Shown piece by piece: positions 15,158-57,489 of a stretch of 64,000 nucleotides of DNA. Every line of letters starts with the position of its first letter. The stretch's first letter is position 1. The stretch lies in NCBI GenBank assembly GCA_963070105.1, contig OY718807.1:1627001-1691000 (forward strand), read 5' to 3'. The position numbers and the translations under genes are program-made. The notes beneath the pieces were generated by a model. That model worked only from the letters and a program-made list of their open reading frames with translations, was not told the origin of the DNA and made no database searches. The DNA is from Litomosoides sigmodontis (lineage: Eukaryota > Nematoda > Chromadorea > Rhabditida > Onchocercidae).

Positions 15158-16150
15158 AAACAATAATAAATAATAATAAGCAACAGTTATAAATAATAAA
15201 TAATAATAAATAATGATAAATAATAATAAATAATAATAAATAATAATAAATAATAATAAATAATAATAAATAATTATAAATAATAATAAATAATAATAAA
15301 TAATAATAAATAATAATAAATAATAATAAATAATAATAAATAATAATAAATAATAATAAATAATAATAAATAATAATAAATAATAATAAATAATAATAAA
15401 TAATAATAAATAATAATAAATAATAATAAATAATAATAAATAATAATAAATAATAATAAATAATAATAAATAATAATAAATAATAATAAATAATAATAAA
15501 TAATAATAAATAATAATAAATAATAATAAATAATAATAAATAATAATAAATAATAATAAATAATAATAAATAATAATAAATAATAATAAATAATAATAAA
15601 TAATAATAAATAATAATAATAAATAATAATAAATAATAATAAATAATAATAAATAATAATAAATAATAATAAATAATAATAAATAATAATAAATAATAAT
15701 AAATAATAATAGATAATAATAAATAATAATAAATAATAATAAATAATAATAAATAATAATAAATAATAATAAATAATAATAAATAATAATAAATAATAAT
15801 AAATAATAATAAATAATAATAAATAATAATAAATAATAATAAATAATAATAAATAATAATAAATAATAATAAATAATAATAAATAATAATAAATAATAAT
15901 AAATAATAATAAATAATAATAAATAATAATAAATAATAATAAATAATAATAAATAATAAATAATAATAAATAATAATAAATAATAATAAATAATAATAAA
16001 TAATAATAAATAATAATAAATAATAATAAATAATAATAAATAATAATAAATAATAATAAATAATAATAAATAATAATAAATAATAATAAATAATAATAAA
16101 TAATAATAAATAATAATAAATAATATTATAAATAATAATGACAAATAATA
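15158..16150. repeat. Minisatellite of the decamer TAATAATAAA, roughly 95 copies
   Basis: A nearly perfect array of a 10-bp AT unit fills about 15190-16150. Phase slips of +3 near 15620 and -3 near 15950 are visible, as if single units of 13 and 7 bp were present. Isolated substitutions occur (TAATGATAAA near 15210, AATTATAAA near 15273, AGATAATAAT near 15711). The minus strand is open for over 350 codons only because the unit has no stop in one frame; that is not a gene. Confidence 0.97.
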
Positions 16151-17813
16151 ATCCTGATTTTTGATCATTGTCAATTGTAACGATTAAATAATAATTCGTT
16201 TCTCCAAATAACTTTAAAAAATTTTTTACTTCGGTTATTACTTGTTCTTGTTACATAGTTAAAATATGCCAGGATTAATGAAAATTGTGAGCGATTACAA
16301 TGACTGATTGATGTGAAAAATTTTTAGCAACGACAGATTAGCATTTTGCTTATTATTTTAAAATTTCATGAAAATTTATGCAAAATTCCAACATCTTCAA
16401 GCGTGAATGTCCTTGAATCAATCAAAATAATGCGTTTTAATCTGGAAATTTGGCGCCAATCAAATAAAGTACCATTAATTTCTGGGCTAACTGAACGAAA
16501 TTTACATATTTATACTACACCGTCATTAGTCTGCCGAACACTTTTGACATAATTTACGGTAGTGCGACAGTTGCTTGACGTACATTTACGGTAATGATAT
16601 GCTCAACCGTGATGAGTGTGATGACGCAGATGATGGAACTGCAATGACAAAACGCATAAAAACGTCACAGAGTGATTGATTTCAATTTATATCTATGAAA
16701 TTTACATACCAATTCATATATGTGCGTTTGTATGTGTGTCTGTGCTACCTTATGAGCTGTTGAAGTTGGAATTTAGGATACCAGATTTCTCTTTTTTTGT
16801 TTTCGAATACCGTTTAATTGGTAAATTTATACAAAATTGTTATTTAGTAGAATAAATTTTAAATCACTGAATCAACAAATGGAAATTAGGGTTTAATATT
16901 ATGAGAAAAAAACTTGAAATTGAGCAACGAATTGGTTTTTGGGAAATTAAACCATTTTCTCGTTCAATTTTCTGCTTAATAAAATATATGTATGTAAATT
17001 ATTTATTAATATTTCTTTTTTTAATATTTTCAAAATATAAATTAAAATATGCATGTGGCATCGATGAAATGAAAATTATATTTAATTACTGCGATTACGT
17101 TCATTATCGAAAATAGTCGTCGTCTTCGTAAGCAATAAAAAGCTCGGATAATAAAAGCAGAAGAAAGCTATTCGTCTCGTTATGACAAATATAATATGCT
17201 CATTTTAGCTATTTGCAAATAACCTTTGGTTGACACATTTCAAAAAAAAAATTCATACGCATATTACTGTCAAAAATAAAAAAGCAATAGCAAAATTTAA
17301 ATTTAAATATTTAAATTAAATTGTTTGAATTAAACGGATTTTGGCAATTTTTTTTTGGTGTAAAAAAATGACAAAAATTCCGCATCATCACTTTTGTTTT
17401 CACTTTTTCTTTATTATATTTTTATCATTAACATTGATTGTTTCGTTTTCTCTTTGTCGGAATCGTCGGATCGAAGAATGGAATGGATGACACAATGCAA
17501 GAAATGAAATTTCTCATGTAAAACGAAAATACAGCTAAAGCGGATATTTCATGCAACACTCTCCTGGGAATTACCAGGTCCAAGGATAGAAAATCAGTTA
17601 ATATAACTGATCCAAACATCCAGCCTATCTCCTATTGATAAATATATCTACGTGCACACGCACACACATACACGCACGAATATCTTTTAATGTTAGCTCA
17701 TTTTTGCTCCTCCCCATAATTAATTAGTAATGAATGAAATATAGCTTACCTAGGAAGCTAACGATTTGCTTTGTGAGAGGAGAGAGTGAGGAGAAGAAGA
17801 GAGAAAAGGTTGA
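16151..17813. other. Intergenic AT-rich DNA
   Basis: No exon chain can be supported. A palindrome TTGGCGCCAA (about 16451-16460) resembles an E2F-type site, and a minus-strand ORF at 17428-17619 has no convincing splice links. (CA)-rich patches occur near 17655-17675. Confidence 0.4.
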
Positions 17814-18387
17814 ATGAAGAAAGAAAGATTGGATGTGTACATACATGCACATATGTTTTGTGTATTTATATACGTATATCGTAATCAAATTTGCAAAATC
17901 GGATCGGAAACGCGTACGACGATCCCAAGTCCCAAAGCCAAAGTAATTTCATTCTTCATCTCATTTCATTCCTCTCTCCTCTTTTCACCTTCGTCCACTG
18001 ATTCCTCCACCTTTTTAATCTTCCTCCTCCTCTTCCTCCTCCTCACCTCTCTCTCTCTCGCCCTCTTTGCTTCTTGTATTTAATACCATATCTTAGTTTT
18101 CACTCAACAAATGCATTCTTTGTTAATAATTACGATGCTTTCACAATTAATAATTAATATAATAATTCTTTTAAAATAAAAGTTCAACTGAAAAAACCAA
18201 ACAATCAAATTGAAATTAAATGAAATAAAAATAAAATTAACAATGAAAAGAAATGTCAAAATAACTGTGTATAAATGTTACTAACAAATTGATCATTTAT
18301 GGAAATGTTTTGCTAAGCTGTTTGAGTCGTTGCATGCAATAATGAATGAAAAGAAGAAAGGAGCGAGAAAAGGGGAAGGGAAGCGAA

Positions 18388-18424
<37 letters not shown>

Positions 18425-18597
18425 GGGAGAGAGAGAAAGAAGGAATATTTATTTATTTTAATTTATTTGTTCGTGTTTATCTACTTTTTCTTTTTAAATA
18501 GCCACCAACACCAGATAAAGCAGGCAGAATGCTTCATCTAAAAGGACGACAATCGGAGAGGTATAATTGGGGTCACATGGGACAGAAATTAATGTAA
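17814..18597 (+). CDS. Small two-exon orphan gene
   Basis: Exon 17814-17942 ends in GCC AAA|gtaatt, and exon 18502-18597 follows tttttaaatag and ends with TAA. The join is phase 0 and reads SPKAKPPTPDKAGRM..., a continuous basic, Pro-rich stretch ending QSERYNWGHMGQKLM. The predicted length is 74 residues from the ATG at 17814, or 61 from the ATG at 17853. The N-terminal 25 residues are translated from an alternating AT-rich stretch and may be wrong; the real protein may have further upstream exons that I could not find. The second exon is clearly protein-like and far less AT-rich than its surroundings. No family is recognised and there is no signal peptide of normal form. It could be the C-terminus of a larger protein. 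Confidence 0.5.
18385..18438. repeat. GA-rich microsatellite in the orphan gene's intron
   Basis: A run of (GA)n with GGGA interruptions lies within the single predicted intron, 60-120 nt before the acceptor. Similar GA/CT tracts recur throughout the window. Confidence 0.9.
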
Positions 18598-19310
18598 TTA
18601 GTGTTTGGGTTCTGTGTGTAATTTGAGAAACCCTCAAAAAACCATTGCTCACTTTCACTTCAAAAAGTCATCTATTTGGTTAGGAAAAGGAGAGAGAGAG
18701 AGAGAGAGAGAAGTGATGGAAGAAGAAAGGAAGGAAGTGCAAAAGGAGTGTGCAACAGTTTGTGCGGAAGAAGGAAAACGAAAGGGATGAAGAAAATGAG
18801 TTTTTTTTCCTTAAAGTTTTTTTTGATTTTATTTTTGACTTCAATCTCTTGACAATGCTACCACTTCTTTCAATTTTTTTTTTCATTTTTTCTACCACTT
18901 CTTTTTTTTGCTTCATTTCTGTTTGGAATTTTTACTAATTACTAAAATTGGAAATTTTAATTTGAACAAAGTTCACTTTCATTCAATTAACTTATATTTG
19001 CGCTACGGTCACTTGTGTTTTTCTTTTTTCGTTAAGTATTTATTCAATCATTGAGTAAGCAAGAACGAAATGATTAAATTTCACAATCTTCACTTGAATT
19101 TTCACACAATAAAAATTAATTATAAATATTATTTGGCTTTCAAATTCTTCTACGTTCAGTAGCAGTAAAGTGATGGTTCATCGATCAATCAGTGACTGTT
19201 ATCGGATGTTGCTGCTAACCGATAAACAGTTTTCTAGTTCATTGCTTCTCCGTTTAAATTTCATTCCTTTTTCATTTCAAATGTACAGCAATGCCATTTG
19301 ATCGACTATG
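18598..19310. other. Intergenic space between a + gene and a - gene
   Basis: This holds the two presumed 3' ends of convergent genes. It contains a GA run (about 18690-18711) and T-rich tracts. A minus-strand AATAAA near 19040 could serve the gene to the right. Nothing coding is supported. Confidence 0.4.
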
Positions 19311-21760
19311 TCAAACGTATTGATTGACAACTGTTACAGTAGCAAATGAGAGCACTATCGTACTGTAATAGTGATAACAACTGAAATAACAGTAAAAATA
19401 GCAAGAACAGCAACAACAGCAACAGTGCCAACATTTACTACCGCTAGTCGAAATATCACGACGTTGAGCATTTTCACGTTCATTGTGCCAGTTGTTATAA
19501 TTTGCTAATTTTTTCCCCCAATGCTCACATGAATCCGGCAGCTGCTTGATTAGACCGGATTCTTTTAGCAACTCAAGCAATGCTCTATAATGCACTCATT
19601 ACAGCTTAAATTTCACTTTTAAGAGCAGTTGCTAAAATTTTGCAAAAATTAAAAATATCATTTAGTGGCACTTCGATACGCCAAAAATAACTCTAGAAAA
19701 TTGAAACAATCAATGTGTACATTTATGAATACAAAAATATTACTTTGAATGTACTGAATTCACTTATAAATGCTACATATGAAATTAATTTACATTTGGA
19801 AATTTTCATAATTTAATGAAAATGAAGAGAAAAAAAAGAAGAAAAAAGTACCGGAAACTTCGTTGGCTTAAATTAATCAAAAATTCGTGCATTTTTAAAC
19901 CACAAAATTTGTTCGATTGTCTCACATAGCACTTATCATGCATTATAACACTCCTAAAATGCTAATTATACGTTTAATTGGAATTGAATTCATTTCATAC
20001 GATAATACATCAATGATTCCCACAGCTAATCAATAATCAACCAATCAATAAACTTTTCTTAACAAATATAAGTTAGATTAATTGAAAAAGTAAAAATCAG
20101 TTCACACCACTGATTATTTCAAATTTTTGCTTTTTTTTGTAATTACACTGTGCTGGAGATTTCATTTGAATCTAACCTTTCCAAATCCTCTTCCTCCACC
20201 CACTCACAATCCATCCCTTTCAAAAAAAAAAAAAAAACCGAAAACAGTATCCCTAAGAGGTGTCACTTCCTGCACGTTCTAAGCAATGTTCTCAATAATT
20301 CACTGGCTAACTTGCATAAATCATCCAGATGCTCGTTGACCATTTGTATACCATTGCCTGCTAAATTTGACGCTTCGCGTTGCAGCAGCGCTGTTTGCGC
20401 CGCACATTGCGCTACGACATCATTGCCGTGCCTTGACCAGCACGGCACTATGAATGACAAAAAGTCACCTAAAATACTTGTTAATTATCTCTCGCGGTGG
20501 TGTGATGCATTAGTGGAATATCGATTAGTGCAATGTTCATCGGAAGGGAAAAAAAACTGATAACAAATCTGTGTTGTAGTGATATGCATCACAAATGCTT
20601 GTCCATGAAATTTGGCCTTTTAGCAATACGTGACCAATGGCCTCATTGCCACAGCTATTTATGCAACTCGTAAATTGCGCATTTAGCCTAAAATTTAATT
20701 TTTACACTTGGCTGCAGTTATTAGTACTAAAAGTAGTAGATACAACTGCTAAGTGAAATTACATTGCTTAGATAAGTATGCTAAGAATAAATTGAAAGAA
20801 ATACAGCTTATTTTATCGATTAAAATTGGATTTAATTCATATGTTGTGAAAATGTTTTGGCATTTCTCTTTTTTTTTTACCAGCAATGAATTGGTAGTAC
20901 ATAAATTAATGAGCAAAACTAACAAATCCATTTTAATGACTAATGCAGCATTGCTGAGAAATTTTATGAAGCGAAAAAGGGATTAATTATAATCTTGATT
21001 GGACCACAGTAACTGTTACAGCTAAAAATTTTTAATTTTTCTTTACAATCTTCTTTTGCAGTAATTTCTAGCATATATAGCAAGCACAAACTATTCTGGA
21101 GTGTTGAGGGAAAACGTTAGGTTCAGATTCAGATTATTCCGTAGCTTCTATTATTACTTAAGTTAATCAGCATATATTAGTGAGATGAGTAGATTACACA
21201 TTTTCGTAGTATTCAAATGCGTTTCATATAACTTATGGGAACCGAAACTAAAATTACAATGTTTAAATTCAATGTTTAGCTAGTAGTTTACAACTTATTA
21301 ATTTGAATTATGGATATATGAAGGGAGGAAAAGGCTAATAGACCTGCAAATACTTTCAATTCGATGAGCAAAACTACTGATTCGACGATGCAAATTTTTT
21401 GGAAGGCCAATTAATATGGTTTGTAGAGGTGTTACTAAATCTTTCATCCAATGATCGCCCGCACCCAAAATATCGGCCATACCATTCATCTAAAAGTAAT
21501 TAACATTTGCAAATTATTCGAAACAATTCACATATTTAAATTTGCTATTTTAATTTGAAGAAAAGTTTCCGAAATTTCAAAATTTTAAATACTTGCGCGG
21601 AAAATGAAATAATTATTGCTCGGGATGAAAGTAATGTTAGACTAACATTGCCATCCTTACATCGTAGTATGCATGCAAGATGCTGATGAGAGAGAACTAA
21701 AATCTGACCAAAAGATATCAAGCATGAGAGGAATAAAAAAAAAATTTCAAATCTCATCAT
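19311..21760 (-). CDS. Secreted CPG4-like cysteine-containing nematode protein
   Basis: Five exons join with matching phases: 21760-21593, 21489-21344, 20687-20593, 20468-20267 and 19584 onward. Exon 1 opens with a signal peptide (MMRFEIFFLFLSCLISFG). The mature part carries a spaced cysteine series: ACILRC, then ESICR, FTSCINSCGN, ISWTSIC, FIVPCWS and VVAQCAAQ. This order, with the aromatic SW before a Cys, is what I recall of the nematode CPG4 (chondroitin proteoglycan 4) domain, whose proteins are secreted. The domain name is from memory, not from a search. A helical, charged C-terminal part follows (LDDLCKLASELLRTLLRT; ALLELLKESGLIKQL). The 3' end is open to doubt: the last exon either splices at 19442 to an exon I did not find, or runs on through a Cys-rich stretch translated from a CAA-type repeat to a stop at 19311. 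The exon 3 donor (ATTT|gtgatg) was chosen because it alone keeps phase. Confidence 0.65.
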
Positions 21761-24700
21761 TTATTGCTAGTGTTCGGTGTTACGTAAATCATAGGCCAAT
21801 CGTCCTGAAACAGTGCAAAAAAAAGGGACAGAAGGAATTAATTAAATAGGAAAGTAATTAACACGTTCACTTCTACGTTAGAATTTGCTAAATTCTTTTC
21901 TTTTCAAACTTTCAGTATATCCCAAATTATAGGAATTAGAAAAGTGCCATAGCTAAAACCGCCAAGTAAATTAATTTTGCCTTATGCACAATGTATGAAT
22001 AAGAATTGTAAATGAAATGTAAGTTCAATCGCTATTAATAATAGTAATAATAGAATATTGTCGGCGCAGTATTACAGCTAATTTCTTCTGCCATTAAAAT
22101 AATGACAGTTAGCTTTTTTGAAAAAAGAGAGGGAGGAAGGAGAGGAATGCCTAGATGTCAAGCATTTCTTTGTGAGAGTGCGGCAGTTTTAAAAAATGAA
22201 AGAAAAAGGCTGAAATTTGGCCATTCTGCATAATACGATTGAGAAGCACCGAGGATACACCCACAATTATCATAATTGAATAAGGCTAGCTTACAGTTTG
22301 AAAAAACTGTCAAAGCATTTTTCGAATAATTCTGAAATAACTTTTGGAATGAACAAAATTTCAGATATTTCACTTTTTTGGCTTTAAATTTATCATACAC
22401 TTCATTCAAGCAATATTTTCCATTCTTTCTCTCTTGTGTAACTAACAGTTTACAAAAAATTTCAAAAATTCTAAATTAAATTGTAAAAGAGCAAAAAAGG
22501 AATATCGAGAAAGCGAGGAAAAATAGCCAGTAGAGTTTGTTTGCTTGAAAAGCAAATATGAGTGGATACATGCATTTTTGCAAATGAATTTTCCAGAATC
22601 TAACTCACTCAAAAAAAAAAAAAAAAACTCCCCCGGGGAAGAGGTTCAATCTGCGAGGAACTTGTCCGTCTGAATGAAAATGAAGATGATTGAATGTAAG
22701 CATTTGAAACTTATTGCCCCACTACAACATTATTCATTTAAATTTGAAATTACTTAGTGTGCTACCTTGTTATTGCAATTGAATTATTGTAGAAATGAGT
22801 TTGTTTATTTACTATGCGTTTAAATGTTTCTAAACAATTCCCTCCGAAATAATTGCAATATTGCCTACTACTTCATCCAATGCACTCAATTTTCCATCTT
22901 TTGAGAATAATTTCGCTTACGTTATATTAAAAAAGTCCAAGAAATTGAGAACGGTAGGAGGGAGAGGAGGATGAAAGTGCTGTCGTTGCTTCTTTTTTTC
23001 TTTAAATTGTTTGATTATGAAATAAATGTTGAGAAGTGTTTCAAATTTTGAACTTTTTCCTTTTGTCCTTTTTGCTCAACGAGAACAAAAAAAAAAAAAT
23101 AAAAAAAAAGATGAAACGAATATTTTGGACGTTTTCGAAAGAGCAGAAAATCGTAAAAATACTATCAGAAAGCACCTAATAACTTGCACTTCATAGTTTG
23201 GAAATTTTTATTTCAGCAAAAATAGAATAAAAATATTAAAATAAAATTGAGAACTTTGAACAAATGGGCAAAATCAATTCTCATTTTCCTTTTTGCAAAA
23301 AGTTGAAACCAATCTAACAAATGTTATTTTTGAATTTGTCTATTAGCGAAATGAAATTCGAAAGATTCCTACCATCCTACGATGATAACCTGTGTTATTT
23401 TTAACGTCAACCTAAAATCACTAGATCCAAAATGCTGAGATTGCGATTTGAAACTTCATACGCGTTCCTCCTGTGCATGAATAGATTATTCATACCTTAG
23501 AATAGTGAGTTAAATTAAGAATTAATCGGTAATGATTTTGCTTCACATTTAAATACATAACTTTCAGTTAGTAATTACAGCCTTAGATTTAAACTTCATT
23601 TAATAGGGGGGATCATTTAGTACTGAAGAACAACAGGACATGATGAATTTAGCAGCACTTCAGGCTGTTTTATTTTGTTCCATCTAAAACAAGGAAGATC
23701 AAACAGCTTAAATTATTAATAACTATCAAGTGAAAAACAACACTATGTTGGCTATTTTAAAATTTGAAACTAACATTTGAAAATAATTTGAAAACTAAAA
23801 TAAAATGGGTTGTCACATGAAGTTAAGCATTTTATATAAAATTTCAAATTATCTCTACCAATACATTTCGATGACAGTAATAACATTTACTAACATACAT
23901 TCTAGAATTTCAGAGCGTAGCAACATTAAATATAGTTTACATTCTAATTGAGGAAATTTTCGCTGCTATTCAATAATTTAATATTAAAACGATATTATCT
24001 TTTACTAGGAAATGATTGAATTGAGTGAAAAACGATCGATGAAAAATTTTTAATAGAAATAAGCAAAAGTATGAATCTTTCTTTCTACTCTTTTTCCTGA
24101 AATAAAATGTGAAATTTCTAAACATCGAAAAAAGAAATTTATTTTCCGATTAAGAAAGAGGAAAAACAAGCGCGCGTGATAGCATTTAAGAAATTGTATT
24201 GCGTTTAAGATTGGTGGAGATGCTTGTTTTTGTTCACTTCTGCACATCTAAGCCTCTTTTCTCGCTTAGGCTCTTATTTTGTTCGACGATGAAATTAGAA
24301 AAAAAAAAAAAAAGTAGGTGTGCTAAATTTTCATCCTCTCCTTCAAAATGATATTCAATCGATTCATACTTGATCGCTAGCCGATGAATTCATTTCCGAA
24401 ATTCACCTGTTTGGTTGGATTCAAACTAGCCACTTTCCTGATTCATTTCCGAAATTCACTCATTTGCTTAGTCTATTCAGAAATGTTGTCATAGCTAATT
24501 AATTTTAGTTCATTAGCTGTTGAAGACTTTTTGAAGAGAAATGAAACGACCGTTGATTCCTTTGATTGTTATGCATTTTACCAAAAAAGGTTTTAGATTA
24601 ATTAATCAGTGCTCTCAGTTTTCATCCGAACGACTTCACTTCGTTCGTCCTATCGTACCTAAGATTACTGGTAACTGGCTTTTTACGACGAAGTGCTCCC

Positions 24701-26800
24701 TTCTTCCTCTCTCTCTCTCTCTCCCTCTCTCTCACGCCTTGCCTTTTCGATCATTTTTTTTTCTTTAAATCTTTCTCGCCCATTTTGTTTTGACAAGAAT
24801 TTTCATTTCAATTTAAAAACAAATGAGAAATTTGAAAAAATTATCTGTGTAAAATCTAAAAACACGGAAGTTTAATTTCAGGCTAAAATGATACATCCAA
24901 CAAACAATAGGTATGGAAAGGTTTTTATTTATCAATTAAATTTTCAAAATATTATTTATGTTTACATTGAAAGAAACATCTTTCTGACAGATGTTCAGCA
25001 TAGCTATTTTTGAATAAAAATATAAATTTGAATATTTGCCAAAGAATTGAACTCTTTTTCTCCTTCCACTTTTGCTTAAAATTCAAATTTTATTTCTGAC
25101 GCTCATTTATGAATTTTATGACAGCAGTAACTACTTTGAAAAGCCTAAAAAAACAGTCGTAGCAATGAGAAATTTGTTCGATGAGCGCAGATGACACAGA
25201 ACGATGACAGAGAAACTTCAAGGAAAATTGACAAACTAAACCCAAAGAAAATTTGTAATTTACAAATTTCACAAAGTATTGATTTTGAAATAGCCCTTTC
25301 ACGATAGCTAGCTAATCAATGCTCTAGTTATCAAAGAGATCTTTGATTGAAAATATTCAATGAAATTTTTATGAAATGAAAATATTTATTGATAACTTTG
25401 AAAGTTTCAAATAGTATACAACAGTGATAAAAGAGAGAAAATAATATTTTCACAGTAAAAGAACAAACATCCACACACATACACACACACAAACAGATAT
25501 ATAAATGTACTGAATATTGTCCATTTCAATATGACATCAAAAACATTAAGGAGTAAAATGTGAAATTTCAAAACGAAAGAAAATGAAATATACAAAGTTT
25601 GATAATCCTATGTGATCAATTACGATAAGAATTATTGCGTTCAGCCATTTATTCCATCAATGAACAATGTTATTTCAAACATTTTAAATTTACAGGTAGC
25701 TTATTTTGCCTGTAATTTGTCCTATCACATTAGCAGTACAATGTTAATAGATGAAAGAAAGGGAGAGAGAAAGGAAGAGAGAAAATAGTTAAATAAATCT
25801 TTTTTTTCAACTGATCTTTACTTCCGACATATGCTACTCTCTCCTAACTAAGTTAGAAGAAGCTCAATAGATAACTATCATCGATAATATTATGGAAAAT
25901 ATTCTAATAAGTGTAATTTCATTTATTAAAATGAAAATTTCAAAACGTACAGGAACAGAACAGAGAAGGCACATATTGTAGAATTGGGAAATAACGAATT
26001 CGCTAGAAAAAGTTAAGGCAATCATTCTAACTGTAAGGCTTAGATAACTAATAGTTCAGAAATGGAATGGAGGAAAAGGGGAGAGAGGGTAAGAGAGAGA
26101 GAGAGAGAGAGAGATAAAATTATGAGCTTTGTTGTTGCAAAAGAAGTCTAAACATTTAAAAATTCACAGAAAAATTGTTTTAAAAATTTGCAAACTCAAT
26201 AATACTTGTAGTTTGACACTAATTTATTTGCTCATGCAAGCTTATCTCGGTTGTTAATCAACACAATCCTAACTGCGATAAGTGACAAACGATAAATTCA
26301 TATAGAAGCCGTAAACTTTAAACTTTGTTTACAAAACAAAACGAAAGAGGCTGTTTCAATTCAGTCTTCCCACTAAATTTCAATTACCTCAATCCTACAA
26401 AAGCGAAAACCTGAAAAAGACGATACAATTTAGTGTTTCCAATTATAGCAAAATTTGCAAATTAAAATTTAAAGGCATAAACAATCAGCATAATCCATTA
26501 AATAGGCAAAATGTCTACGCCTTTTTCATCACAAACAAAAAAAAAAATCATATCATATCGATTTTCCTGATAATTTTCCATTAAAAGTGAAGTACAATTA
26601 ATAATAGAGGAAATGTCGATGTGTTTGCAAATAAAAGGGAGAAAAAAAAGAAAGATTAGATGTAAGGGAGAGAAAAGAAGATACCTGAACTGTAAGTTGA
26701 AAGAGAAATAATAATAATAATGATATTGGAATTAAAAATACACTTTTTAGCTACAAATTCATTTCGCTCCTCATATCATCGATAGTCGGCCGAGCAAACA
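21761..26800. other. Intergenic region downstream of Notch
   Basis: No gene is supported over 5 kb. It holds AT-rich DNA, a 19-bp direct repeat (24388-24406 and 24441-24459), CT/GA tracts (24707-24732, 26092-26114) and several isolated ORFs of 60-85 codons without splice context. It should include the Notch 3' UTR just left of 26801 and the promoter of the CPG4-like gene just right of 21760. Confidence 0.4.
24388..24459. repeat. Direct repeat ATTCATTTCCGAAATTCAC, two copies
   Basis: Identical 19-nt copies at 24388-24406 and 24441-24459, 53 bp apart, with diverged sequence between them: an old local duplication. Confidence 0.85.
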
Positions 26801-55693
<28,893 letters not shown>

Positions 55694-56030
55694 TGTTGAA
55701 GAGAAGACGTTGCAAGCGTCTTTCCGGAATTTTCTCTCCCCTTTTTCTTCACCTCTTCCCTATTATCAATCACCGTGCCAGGAAAGGAAAGGAATGAATA
55801 TTTAAATGTGCAATAGCGATGGCAAAATTTGAAAATTCACTCCGAAGAAACGATACCAATCCCTAATTCAATGTTATTGTAGTAGCAACTGTTTATTGTA
55901 GTAGCAGTTGTTATCGTCGTTGTTTTACCGCTATTGCTAAATTGAGCATTTGATGAAAGTAATAATCGTTCACCTGCAAAAATACTACTTCAACTAACTT
56001 TTCACTTACATACGCAACATCACCACCACC

Positions 56031-56062
<32 letters not shown>

Positions 56063-57489
56063 CAACAACAACAAGAATAGTCGCACGTGAAATGTTTGAA
56101 GGAAGAGAAATGAAATTAAAATATATGTTACTATAAAAGTACACACACATATATATATATATATAATACACTGAAAAAAAAATGAAAATTTTTTTCCTCT
56201 TTTTCATCCACAATTTTTGCAATGTTTCAAATTGCTATCAAACAAACTAATTGTTTTAAAATATAAAGTAGGAAAGAAAGGGTAAAGTGTAAAGCGAAAA
56301 ACGCAGAAAAAGAAACGTAACAAAACGTAGGAAAAAAAACATCCTCTCCTTCCTTTTCCATTCAAAAAAAGGTAAAAACGTAGAAATATCAAAATTAATT
56401 TCACAAATTACACGGTACAGTGAGAGTGTCAAAGGAAGTACCGTAAGCATACAATTTCAGTAATTTTGTAATTTTAGGTGAAAAAAAAAAAACAAACAAG
56501 CAAATTGATAAGTGAAAATAAACACATATCGAAGGGAAACACACAGACAGGTATGTGTGTGTGTGTGTGTGTGTGCGCGTGTGTGTGTGTGTGTGTGCAC
56601 GCCACCTACCGTCGTCGTCGTTTAAGGATTGATAAAGAGATGGGATGGATGGATGGATGGATGAATTGTTGTGTTCTAAGAATATGTCCGTCCAAGAGGG
56701 TGTGTGTGTGTGCGTGTGTGTTAGAGCAAGCGAGCAACGAGGATTAAAAGGAACATGAAAGAGGAATGAGAAAGAGAAAGAGAGAGTAGCATCGAAGTAG
56801 ATAGGTGGACAGAGAGATAGATGGATGAGATAGGATAGGATGGGTAGATGGGAAGGGGTTGGCCCCTTTGGCGGGGTTGAAAGACCGCCCCTAAGAAGGC
56901 ATAAATCATCGGTTCAGTGTCGGTGTAGTTTGACGTGTTCTACGTTTTGCTCTTTTTGTTAGTTGTCGCTGGAAAAATTTTATTTTCCAAAAAGCGAAAG
57001 AGGAAATTGTAAAAGAAAAGAGAAAAAGGAAAAGGAGAATTGAAATTAAATCGAAGCAAATTTTTATGTTAAATTTTTATTGTTTAGTTTTGCCGCAAAA
57101 AGGATATTTTTCTAATAACTAATTTTTGCTTGTTATTCATTGATTTATTTTCAATTTTGCTAATCAATGTGCATGGATCATTTTTGATGCACGAGAAATG
57201 CAATGTTACTTCTTGAAATTATGAAATCAAAAAAATATATAAAAATATATATGTTCGAAAGTTATATGATTGATGATCATCATGAAATGATTTAACTATT
57301 ACTAGTGGACTATTACTAGTCTTGATGGACTTAAGCATAAATTTCAAAATCGAAATGATAAGATAAATATGAGCATGTGATGATATGTCCGCCGGATACG
57401 ATTCCGGAAAGTGATTGAGGTGGATGAGTGCCTTTAGCATTTTCCACCTTTAAACCTATAAAAGATTTCATTTTCACTTTTCATCATTG
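55694..57489. other. Region upstream of Notch, likely promoter and 5' UTR
   Basis: 1.8 kb separate the Notch ATG from the 3' end of the next minus-strand gene. It contains a (CAC)n(CAA)n array (56021-56073), (GT)n (56553-56598), GGAT and GATA-like repeats (56641-56850) and a GC-rich patch (56861-56900) with GGGGCGG on the minus strand, a GC-box-like element about 1.2 kb upstream of the Notch ATG. No TATA box or spliced-leader site is assigned. Confidence 0.4.
56021..56073. repeat. Compound (CAC)n(CAA)n trinucleotide repeat
   Basis: About ten CAC units pass directly into about eight CAA units, roughly 330 bp upstream of the Notch start codon. Confidence 0.97.

Noticed and set aside
15116..16174. 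352-codon minus-strand ORF rich in Leu, Ile, Phe and Tyr
   Set aside because: It is the translation of the TAATAATAAA decamer array; the period simply lacks a stop codon in that frame.
17428..17619. Minus-strand 63-codon ORF as the last exon of the CPG4-like gene
   Set aside because: No acceptor gives the needed phase after the donor at 19442, and the intervening + strand gene would have to lie in its intron.
22158..22409. 83-codon minus-strand ORF upstream of the CPG4-like gene
   Set aside because: No signal peptide or family pattern, and exon 1 at 21760 already supplies a start with a signal peptide.
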